Shown here: positions 15,330 through 25,900 of the stretch, in pieces
How positions within the stretch are numbered: position 1 is the first letter of the stretch
Layout: the number at the start of each line of letters is the position of its first letter
Virus record (IMG/VR): IMGVR_UViG_3300042429_000674
Span: 1-27,680 of that record
DNA: 27,680 nt
Source of the DNA: a virus
Reading direction: 5' to 3' (one strand)
The notes under the pieces: model-generated
Databases searched by the model: none
What the model was told of the DNA's origin: nothing
What the model saw: the letters and a program-made list of their open reading frames with translations, nothing else
Position numbers and translations under genes: made by a program

Positions 15330-16778
15330 TTAGATTGTGTCAGTTTCTGCTTCGAGCAGCTGGAATTCAACAAGGGACTTCATGAAATCTCCATCAAGAG
15401 TTTCATCTTCCTTCTTGCTCATTCCTTCGCCACCGGCAACCCAGCCTGCTGGGATTAAGTTTTCTTTGCCGAGTTCGCGAGCGCGCTTGAGAATGTGTCG
15501 CTTTGCAGCTTCTTTATCCTTTGCGCGACCAAATGCTTGGATTGCATTTCTGAGGTCAGACTCGTTCGAAATTGGGTATGAACCATCTGGAAGCGCGTTT
15601 CCTTCTTTGGCCATCGAATCACGCTGTTCTTCTGTGAATGCGCGCTTCAACGCAATTTCTGCTGCTTCAGCTTCAATCTCTTCTGCTTCTTCTGGTTCGT
15701 ACTTGTCGTAACCAAGAACTTCGCCATCAAGAGCAACGAATACATCGTATGACTTTCCGTCAAATCCTTCGATTTCAACAGCGTATGAGTCGATGCCTTC
15801 GAAGTTGTCTGGCTCAACAGCAACTACATGACCGTCAATTGACTTGACTGCGATTTCAGCTGCATCGGTGAAGCTAATCAAATTGAGTTCATCAATTGCT
15901 GTCTTCTGTTCAAACACGCTTTCATCGAGCTTGTGCCAGCCCATAACTTCTGCAGAAGTTCCGTCGATGAATACTTCGACTGCCTTGCCATCCTTGCCCT
16001 GAACATCAATGACGAACATGTCAGCATCTGGTGAGTAACCTGAATCGATTACTTTTCCGTCGAACATTTCTTCAGCCATCCCCTCAACACTCAAGAGGCC
16101 TGGCATTCCTTTTTCTGCGATACATCCGCCTGGGCAGTTGTCGCAAACAGAAGTTACAGCAGAGTAAGACTTACGCTCAATTGCGCAGATGTAATCATGT
16201 TCGCCAAGCTCATCTGACTTCATTCCCATTGTCGCCATGCGGCGCTTGCGGAATTTTTCCATCATGATATTTTGCTTCTCGGCTTCCGCCATGTCCTCTT
16301 CATCCTCGGAGTCCATGTCGTCCTCCATCGAGCCTTTTTCTTCTTCGGACATTTCTTCTTCGTCGTCCTCTTCGGACTCCATGTCCTCTTCTTCTTCGTC
16401 CACCATCTCTTCTTCATCGCCTTTTTTCTTAAACTTCTGCATGGCGGTATTGACTTTTTCCCCGCCATCCATCATGTCTTCTTCTTCCATGTCATCCTCT
16501 TCGGACTCCATGTCTTCTTCCATGCCCATACCCTTCATTGGCTTCTTCTTTGGCATCATGCCGTACATCTTTTGCATGTCCTCTTCGGTCATGTCTTCAT
16601 CAGCGATGTCAAGGTCTGTTGCCGGTACCATCTTCATCTCTACTGGCATAGCGCCACATTTGCCGCACACCTTTGCTCCTGGAGTGAAACCGCACGCAGA
16701 TGCATCAGCTCCTTTGGCGCACTTGAGCACAGCCCCTTCGCTGTCAATACTCACTGTTGCCTTGTCGTCGTAAGCCAT
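15330..16778 (-). CDS. Acidic Cys-rich head protein with PepSY-like repeats and DUF6582-like C-terminus
   Basis: A 482-aa protein, ATG at 16778 with AAGGAG upstream. Residues C20, C29, C38 and C41 form a possible zinc knuckle. About 56-175 is an extremely Glu/Asp/Met-rich low-complexity segment. A second Cys group (YICAIERKSY ... CDNCPGGC) lies near 200-225. Two PepSY-like units follow (about 240-285 and 300-360; 'DMFVIDVQGKDGKAVEVFIDG' and 'SYAVEIEGFDGKSYDVFVALDGEVLGY'). At 394-446 is a basic module (LPDGSYPISNESDLRNAIQAF ... KRHILKRARELG) of the DUF6582 type, frequent in phage head proteins. The position directly after the protease gene and the acidity suggest a scaffolding, internal core or cargo-adaptor role; this is inference. 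It carries no LSSG motif. Confidence 0.85.
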   Translation of the reverse strand: MAYDDKATVSIDSEGAVLKCAKGADASACGFTPGAKVCGKCGAMPVEMKMVPATDLDIADEDMTEEDMQKMYGMMPKKKPMKGMGMEEDMESEEDDMEEEDMMDGGEKVNTAMQKFKKKGDEEEMVDEEEEDMESEEDDEEEMSEEEKGSMEDDMDSEDEEDMAEAEKQNIMMEKFRKRRMATMGMKSDELGEHDYICAIERKSYSAVTSVCDNCPGGCIAEKGMPGLLSVEGMAEEMFDGKVIDSGYSPDADMFVIDVQGKDGKAVEVFIDGTSAEVMGWHKLDESVFEQKTAIDELNLISFTDAAEIAVKSIDGHVVAVEPDNFEGIDSYAVEIEGFDGKSYDVFVALDGEVLGYDKYEPEEAEEIEAEAAEIALKRAFTEEQRDSMAKEGNALPDGSYPISNESDLRNAIQAFGRAKDKEAAKRHILKRARELGKENLIPAGWVAGGEGMSKKEDETLDGDFMKSLVEFQLLEAETDTI

Positions 16779-16915
16779 AAAATAGAGCTCCTTGCGCCTA
16801 ATGGTATGCAGAAGGCTAAATAGCCAACTGTTTATTAAATTATTTGTTTGTAAAAGTATAACCTACCATAGCGCCGCTATGGGAAGTATTAATAAAACGC
16901 TTTTCTAATTATCTA
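16779..16915. promoter_or_regulatory. Leader of the 482-aa gene with a perfect hairpin
   Basis: A 137-base AT-rich gap between the protease-giant stop and the 482-aa gene. CCATAGC (16867-16873) and GCTATGG (16877-16883) form a 7-bp stem with a 3-base loop. No T-run follows, so it is more likely a processing or operator element than a terminator. I see no convincing sigma-70-type promoter. Confidence 0.45.
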
Positions 16916-19900
16916 TTAACGTCTTCTTTGTGAGTTGTCGTGAAGCTGAAGAAGTTTTGTCCATTGAGTTGGAGACAAGAATCCTTTGGCTTTGAATTGA
17001 GAAACAAGGCTTTGAGCAAATCCACTCCATTTGGCATTTTCTGCCCAGCCCATTATTTCTTTTTGCATTCTTGGGGTTATGTTTTCTGGGGCTCCGTTGT
17101 TTTCTCGCCCGGAAGAGAGTTTTGTAACTGCTTCCTGACCAGAATTGGTTATTCTGCGAGCGGCTCTTCTTCCACTGCTCATAGAACCTCCACCCTTGAC
17201 TGAGTCAACGGTTTCGCTTAAGTCGTACTTCTTGTTGAGTCTGTCAACTATTTCCTGAACTTCTTCATCAGAGTAACGAAGCGCTTTTCCAACACGAGGG
17301 CTGAATTTTGGCTGCTTGCCTTGTTCAAAGGTCTTTAGACGGCTGATTATCTTTGCCGCACCAAGCACCTCATCGATATCGTCCCACTTAACCTTTTTGC
17401 CACTTCTTTCAACGGCGTCAACAACGTTTCTCCAGAGCGAGAATTGGGGAATTGAGTTGTCAAACTTGGTGCCGTCTTCACCGAATACTTCGCCAGCGCT
17501 TGGGATTATGCCTTGATTAACAAGTTGTTCAACTATTCCTGTTGGGACGCCTTCTTGTTTCCATTTTTTGAGCTGTATTGGTGTCGGCGTGAACGTCACT
17601 CCGTCAACTTCAAACGTCAGGGCTTCAGATAGTTCTGCATCTGACTCGACGCCAAGTGAATCTGAAAGCGCGGAAACAGAGAATCCGCCCTTGGAAATTT
17701 CTTGTGCAACGGTTTGCTCAGTCTCAACCATGTCTGCAGGGGACATGAGTCCAGCCATGTAGATTCCCTCGTCAAGGAAGTCATCATATTGCTCACGAGT
17801 GAGCTGGTTTCCGTCCTTGTCGTACCAGTACGGCTTAGCACCAAAGCCCCAAATTCCATCAATTATGTCGCTTGTCTGGAAAGGGTTTGAACTGTCAGAG
17901 AATGCTCTGTCAATCAAGGCGTAAGCATCAGCTTCGGAAATGCCTGCTCCTTCTTTGAACATCTTCTCTGCTTCTATCTCGCTTATACCGAGGTAATCTG
18001 CAATTTGTTCTTTGCTCAATGGCTTGCCGTTTTCGTCTTTCAGAATTTGCTGCAGCTTCCTGGCGTCAAGCATCCACTTACCATCTGGAGACCTGTCGTT
18101 ATTTTCTGAAGTTTTTCCAAACTTTATTTTGACATCAGCTGCCAACTCTCGGCCAACCTTGTTTCTTTGCAATTCACCAGGCATCCTGAGTCTTCCGGAA
18201 CTGAATTTTTCAGTGCCGAATTCGTCTTTGCTTGGTCCAGGTCGCTTCTTGCCCGGAATTGTTGCTGCTCTCTGTCTTACGCCATCAGCAAACGCCTGTC
18301 TGTCGGCATCTGACATTGGTCGTCGTTTTGAACCCTGTGTTCTTCTGTTTCTTCCAGAGCTAAGTCCTGGAGCATCTCCTGGCTCCAGGAAGTCGGCTAC
18401 ATCGCCTTCAACCATGTCGAAGTTAGAGAGGTTGCTAGGTGAGAAAATGTCTTCAGGAAGACCGCCCTTGCTCTCTCTGTTTAGTGATACTCCGCTTTCC
18501 TCGAAAGACTCACCTATCCCAAAGAGGTCGCTTAGCTCTCTCTCTAGCCTGTTGATTGCACCGTAGTACATGTCGCTGAGTTTTGCAGCAAAATCTTCCG
18601 GCTTTGTTGTGTTGTTGATTGAGTCAACCAAGTCTTCAATTTCATTTATTTGACTCTGCAGTGAGGAGCGAATGAACGAATCGTCGATTGCCTCGATATC
18701 TTCAAGTACTCCTTGGATTTCCTGAGCATCAAATCTCATCGAATCAACGGCATCAGCGGCATCCCCGTCAGCATCGTCTATATGCTTTTGCATTGCTGAC
18801 TCGAAGTCAACCTTGCCGCCATCTCTCCAGCTGTTTCTGTACGAATTTTCTAGAAGGCCTATCTTTTCGCGCAAATCATCGGTTTGCTGATTCAGGAGTG
18901 CAAGATTCTCTACATGGTCTTCCAGCTGTGATTCGATGTCATATATTGCTGAATCAAGTCTGTCAATAAATTCCATATCATCATCTGAAATTTGTCCAGT
19001 CAAATCATCGATGCTTGGTGTACTTTGCTTTGTGATTTTCTTACCATCAAGAGCTGCGCGGATGTATTCATCCCTCGTAGCAACTAAGTCATCGATTGCG
19101 TCAATAGCTTTTTTATGGTCTTCTAGAGCAATCCTTCCACGTCCACCATTTGGAAGGAAGCCAATTTTCCCATCAAGAGCATCCTGTGTTACTGGATTGT
19201 TGAACTGCCCGCTCTTTTCAAACTCGGACTTGATGTCTTCTGGTGACCTTCCAGAACTCAGGCGTCCACCGCCAGGAATCCTGCTAGAAACCAAACTTCT
19301 CGTTCTTCTTCCAGAAGAGAAAGACGTTCCTTGAGGGACTCCAGGTTGTGTTGGATTGATTGGGGCAACTGCGCCGTCAATCAAGCCCTCAATCTTGTGG
19401 AGACTGAAACTTCTATACTGACCCGATTCCTCATCAAGTCCTATGAAGTATATTCCTCCGCCCTTCTTGGTCATCATTCCGGTTGGATAAACCATTCGTG
19501 GCTTGCCGTTGTAAGTAAATGAGATGACCTCACCGTTTCTGCGTATGGAATCAAAGTCATACTTTTCAACAGGAACCGCAGGCAAGTTTGCCGCGATGTG
19601 CCTTGAGTTTGAGCCAGCCTCATCCGTTCTCTTGAGAGCGTCTGTGACTAAGCCAATTTCCTCAGCAGGAGTTTCGTCGTATCTAGAGCGAACCCCGGAT
19701 GAAAGTCTGCTGTTTTCTTTCATCAATTCAGCCTGGATATCGCTAGCTTCGTCTGCCCAGTCTTCTGCGCTCCAGTCAAGGCGTGATTCATCTATCTGCG
19801 CCATCATCCGGACATATTCCTGTCTGTCTGCGCGCTCTCTTGAAGCTCTCTTGTAATTTTCGTACTCTGCGTCTCGGCGTGCTTCCTCTTCTTTGAGCAT

Positions 19901-22900
19901 TTCGGCAATTTTTTCAATGTCGGTTTCTGCTTTAAACTTGCGTTGCCATTCTATGCGGCTGTTTTCATAAGAGTCAGCCCATCGTGCTGCATCTTCTGGG
20001 GACTTAAAACCCTCCGAGCCAACTCCGGCAATGTCCCAGTCGATTTCGTCGTCTTCACCGACACCGTCCATGACCATCAATTCAGCAAACCACTCACCGG
20101 ATTCATCCTGGCTTACATTCCACTGACTCGGGCGCGAGCGTCCACCTAGGAAGGCGCTTGCCTCAAACCAACTTCTGTCGCCATCGCGATAGCCTCTGCG
20201 CATATCGAATTCAGTGAGAACCTCATCACCAAATGCGCCCATTTCATCAGCAAGAGTTCTTACTGTCCCCTCAGGATTTAGCACATACTTGCTACGTCTT
20301 CCAGACGAGAGAGCAGCAGGTGCTCCGTCATACGTAGCATCCCTGTTTCCAGGTATGACTCCAGCCTCAGCAACCTTTCTACCAAGCTTTTTGCTCATCG
20401 ATGGAGAGAGGGATATTGCGTAGTCGTGCGCTTTCTGCGCTTGCTCAAAAGCATTCTTAAGTGCATCTGGGTCAGACTTGAGTTTCTTGAGCCATGATGC
20501 AAGGTATTGAGCATGGTCTTCTCTTGGCTCAGGGGTCAAGCCGTGAGCAGTCATAAAGAATGCTGATGCTATTTCCGCAATAAGCTCTTCTTGTGCATAT
20601 TCAGGGCTTCCAAAGTCTCCCATGTGGTCTCTGTTCAGACGGCTCTTGCCACCCGTCCAGTGCATCAACTCATGAGCAAAGACTGCATAATAAGCTTCCT
20701 TGCTCTTAAATGACGAAAAAGGAGGAAGTGTTATTTCGTCTGTTGATGGTCTATAGAACGCTCTATCTCCACCGTGATTGACTACTGCACCGATTTCTGA
20801 AAGTGCTTGTTCAAGTTCTGCAGCACGCTCTTCTTCTGAGAGTTGAGGCATCTTGAATTGTTCTTTATCAATTCCGTCAATCTGGTCGAGGTTGAAAACA
20901 TATCCTGTTTTAAAGAAAATTGAACCAGGCTTTATTTCATTGCCATCAGCATCTTTCTTTGCAGGAATGATTGTTGGGATGATTATCATCGTCCCCTTTT
21001 CACCCTTACGAACAGTTCCGCCTTTTTCTTTCCACTGATTAAATCCAGCCCAAAGCCCTGTCTCGTAATTCATTGCATCCTTCTGGAACATCAACATCAA
21101 CGAGTTGATTCCAGAGTATGGGCGATTGTTGTTCATAGCATTACGTGGAAGAGAAGCATCTCTGTGCCAAGGGAACTCCCACTTGCCACCTTCTGTCTCT
21201 GCTTTTTGTATTTGCTCGATTAGCTTTTCTTGAACGCTTCTATAAACCTCGTCCAACTTCCCTGAAGACAAACGCTGTCCAGGTTCCATGCCCTCAAGCG
21301 GACTTACGTACTTTTTGCTACCCGAACCAAGCGTGTCTCCGCGTTGTTTTTCAACCCAGGACTTTGCTTCCTTGTCTCTATCACGCAAAAGTTTCATGTG
21401 CTTTTGCTCGCGTCTTCTCACAGTTTCACGGCTGAGGCCAAGAGCCTTGGCAGTCTGGTCAAGCGATTCTCCACCCATACGACGGTCGTAAATTGACTCG
21501 TTCAATGCAAGCTCTGATGCTTCCTCTGCTGCCATACGTGCTTGGTCTTCGCGGTAAGACTCAACCTCGTCAAAGTCTGGTCGTTGCAGTGTTCCACGTT
21601 CGCGAGCCATGTGGCGCATTTCTGCCTGTCGCACATCTTCGCGTGTCATTCCAAGAGCCGAAGCAGTGTCCATGAGCGATTCCCCACCCATGCGGCGCTC
21701 AAATATCTCCCTATCAGAGACACCCAGCTCCTCTTGGTTCTTTCTCTTTCCAGAGGACAGATTTCTTGCTTGACGATTGTCGTACTGTGTTTCTAGATAA
21801 TCCTGATACATCTGTGACGCAGCGTACGCAACGTCTTGAGCAAATCTTTCTCCACCGGCACCATACTCGTTAATGTATTCATCCCGTGTTTCGCCGTCGG
21901 TATCCATCCAGTGGTCAAGGATTCTCTCTGCCTCCATGCCGGTGTGGCCAATCTCTCCCAATTCCCAAAGCTGGTCTTTTCTCACTGCTTCCTCTGGGTC
22001 TTCGTATCTCTCGAACCCAGTTCTAGTACGTCTGCCGGAGCTGAGACCCTGACGATTTTTGTCTGCGAATTGTCTTTGTCGGATTTGACCTAGTTCTCGG
22101 CGTAGTTTTGACTTGTAGTTGTCGCTAAGACCAAGTTCAAGGCTGCGTAAGATTTTTTCTGCTCTGGCGGCATCTCGGATTGGCTGAAATGCTTTAAACT
22201 TTTCATCGGCCAAATCATAAACGACATCTTCGTCGACCTTGTTGTCGTCAATCTGTATAAGAGTAAATCCTTCATTTTCTTTGTTGTTAGGCTTGCTCCA
22301 GATGTCTTCGTCTGCGATTAAGAAACCAGTTCCATTATCGGTATCAAAATCTATCCCATAACCGTCGTTGATGTATTCTGGCGTGTCTAGCTGCTTACCA
22401 TTTTCGTCATGCGTAATCACGATGTCGATTGAGCCGGCGTATGGCCGTGGAGTGTCTCTTCTTGAGCTGTATTCTCCCTCGACTAGTTCGATTTCGAAAT
22501 CGGAACCATTAACGATTACACCCCTTCGCCCGTCATTGAGGGTGACTGTGTTCCCAATAAAATCCCTTCCGTTTGCTGAAGAAATAGTGTCAAGGTCAAC
22601 TACGAACTCATCCGCATACGGACCACTGTCGTCCCATCTACCGGTAGGGAAAGAAGCGTCCATATCCCCGCCGTATTCATCAAATAACGCAGGCTTTGAA
22701 TCTCTGGACATTGCTTCGTCAAGAACTTCTTTTCTCCTAGAAGAAAGACGAGAACCATCAGTGTCTTGATTTTTTTCTCCTGCAATGAATTTCTTTATGT
22801 CGTCAATCGAGATGTTCCCAGTCATGTCTTCGTAGTACTGGTCGATAACATCTTGCTCTGATGGCACGACGTCTGGCTCTGAGCCATACGGTCCAACTGG

Positions 22901-25900
22901 TTCAAGTCCCCAATCGGTTCCAAGTCTTACATCTTCCAGGTCGTCAGAAGTTGGCGCTCCATATATGGCGTCAACCACTTCTTCCTTGCCATAATCGTTG
23001 TATACATCAATTATTTCGTTGTGAGTTACGCCTGTATCAGGGTCAACATAGTCTGGGTGTATTTCAGGATTTTTCTCTAGTAAGTCGCTAAAAAACTCGT
23101 CGTTATCATTGAGTGTTAATTGGTTGTTTCTGTCTCTTTTTGCTTTTCCAGTATTCCAGTCGCTATCCCAGCCACGATTCCTCCACGCATAGGTGGCTTG
23201 AAGGATGCCCTTCTTTTCGTCATTGTCAAGATTTTCCCATGACCGCAATTCTGGAGTTTTATCGGAACGACCAGAAGAAAGGCGTGAAGAATCAGGCATA
23301 TACTCATCAGCACCACTCATGCTCTCAATTATCTTGTCGTAATCTTTTTCTGCCCATCTCTTCGCAGCTGAAGGACTGCTGAATGTTCTATCGACATCTT
23401 CATCAAGTGCGTTTTGTCCACCATTTCTGTAGATATCAGAGAAACGGGTTATTGAGTACTTACCCTTGCCCTCGCTATTGATTCGGTACATGCCGTCAAT
23501 ATCTGGCGCGTCCATCTCAAAACCGTCTTCTGTTTCTGTCCAGTTATTTGTTGGGGTTTTCCCATAAAACACGTAGTCGTCTATGACGTCTCTGGCACTC
23601 TTTGGCTTCTTTTTGCCAGAAGAAAAACCAGGTTTTTCTTTTAGAGTTCCATCAGCATTAGCGAGAAATGTTTCTTTACCTTTATTTCTCTTGACTCGGT
23701 CGAGACGCCTCTTCTCAATTCCCTCAGGCGAGAAAAGTCTTTCTCGTGCTGCTCTCGCTCTCTCGGTTCGTGCAGCCATTTCCTCATTGGAAACCCCTTG
23801 AATATCAGCTAATGCTCTTTGACGAGCCCGCTCTTCGGCTCTTTCGGCAGGAGTCAGACCTTCGTCTTCATCATCTTCTGCATCCTCGTCAATTACGTCA
23901 TCTTCAATAACGGGTCTTGGTTTATAGTTCCCGTTTTCATCCCACATTAGGAGGGATTCTTTTCCGTCACCCTTCGCTTTTGCTCTCTCGTAATTGGCAG
24001 CGCGACGCAGACGGCGCTCTTCTTCCCTCTCCTCCGGGGTTGGCTTCTTTTTGTCACCAGAAGAAAGCTTGCCTTCTGAATTGAGTTTGCGAAGTTCCTG
24101 AAGGTCTGGTCCTTTTTCTGTCCCTGAACCACCCTTCTTTTTTTTCTTCTTCAGCTTGTCAACATCCAAAAGACCAATGTCATTTAGGTACTCGTTGAGG
24201 GTGGCGATGTCTTCTTTTGCCCAGTCCTGCGTGTCTGGGTACTTGGACTTAACATCTGCTCTCAGGGCTGATTCAATTCCGTCCCAGTTATCTGAGTCAT
24301 CTCTGCTGTGTGCATCAAGATAGGCACTAACTGATTTTGCATAGCTCGAATACCAGTTACTGTATTCATTGGAAGCTTTTTGCTTCTCGTTAAACTTTTC
24401 AGGACGCTTTCTTACAGAGTCGCCATTCCACATAACACGTGCTTGGTTGACTCCGATTTCGCGACCACGGAGATAGTCAGAACTTAAATTGTTATCTGCG
24501 TTGTAGCGTGGAACTTCTTCCCAGCCAAGACCCTGCTCATCCCATGCTTTAGCGATTGCTTCGTGGTCTACGCGCTTCTGATTTTCTTCAGCATTTGGGA
24601 ATTGCTTTTCCATGTCGGCAGAACGGTCTGCATGGCGACGCTCATTACGCTTGCCAGAAGAGAGTTTTTCTGTATCAGCAAGTTCGGCTCGCTGACTCAT
24701 CTGCCTCTTTGATGGCTTCGGTGAATTGATGGAGCCAGGACCAGAAGGCGTTGGGTCGGGTTGTTCCCATGGCGTGCCGTCGCCGACCATGCTGTTTAGG
24801 TTTGCGTCTTCGACTGTTCTTGGGTCCCAGCCTGGAGGCGGATTTATACCGGAACCACGAGAGCGCCGACCCCTTTTACCGCCAAGATTTGGTCGGTCAA
24901 TTCCTCGGCTTGCAATCGCACGACCGATACGGCGGCCAAGTGCTTTTTCTTCTATTTGCTCAGAAGCTATTTTTTTTTTTAGAAATTCATAAGCAGAAGA
25001 TGCAGCTCTAGTTATAGCGTCCTTCGACTCTTCGCTGAGCGGTGAGTTAATCACGATTCCGTACTCGTTGACGGTTGTGTCAATTCTGTGGTAATCAAGA
25101 ACTGGGTCAATTACCGACTTGAACTCAAATGCGTCTTCAAGATTTACTGGGATGACGTATGACGAGTCTTGAGCCAAGAATGGGTCGAGACCCTTTTCCT
25201 CAAGCTCTTGCTCCTCTACGCCCCACTCCTCAAGAGTCTTATAAGAGCGACGCTTTCTACGGCGCTTCTTCACCGTGTTACGCAAAACCCCAAGAATGAA
25301 TTCTCCAGGGTACTTCGCTTCGATGTCCTCAACCATCTTGATTTCTTCGTCATCAAGAATGTCGTTGTATTCCTTCTTGCCAAATCCGACTACAACACCA
25401 TCTGGGATGATTGCGAATCTGCACTTGGCTTCATCTTCAACCTTGAAGTCAAGAATCTTGCACTTGCCTTCACCTTGGTAAAGAACACAGTTTGAGCACT
25501 TAACGCCAATGTCTTTTACTTTGTTTTCTGCCGGAGGATAGTATCCAGCCCAAATTCCGTCGCCGTCTTCGTCAAACTTTCCGTACTTGCGAGCGATACG
25601 AACAAGCGATTCGGCAAGCTCGCTCTCTTCTGCACCAAGCTCTGGCTTTTTGTTCTTGTCAGAACCTTCGTACTCAACAGGCGCCAATGGAACCATGACC
25701 ATTCCGCCATTAACTGGCTTCATTGCTACAGGCATTGCCATTGCAGGGTTATTTGTCGACGGCTTATTCGGTTTGCCCATAATCCCAGGCATTGGCGAAG
25801 GGCCAGACTGGACTGGCGGTTTTGCCTGTTCTGCGTGAATTAATTCTGGCTTACCAAACATGTACTCGCTTCCAGTGAAGTGGTAACCAATTCTGAATTT

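Noticed and set aside
15314-15373. Longer TTG start for the 2632-aa protein
   Set aside because: It would overlap the end of the 482-aa gene; ATG 15313 lies 16 bases after that stop.
16290-16540. Repetitive TTC/TCC-rich DNA as a tandem repeat or CRISPR-like element
   Set aside because: It is codon-level low complexity from an acidic protein segment; there are no fixed-length repeats or spacers.
16237-16823. Long plus-strand open frames opposite the acidic segment (Ser-rich and Phe/His-rich)
   Set aside because: They are antisense images of the Glu/Asp/Met-rich low-complexity part of the 482-aa protein and lack sensible ribosome binding sites.
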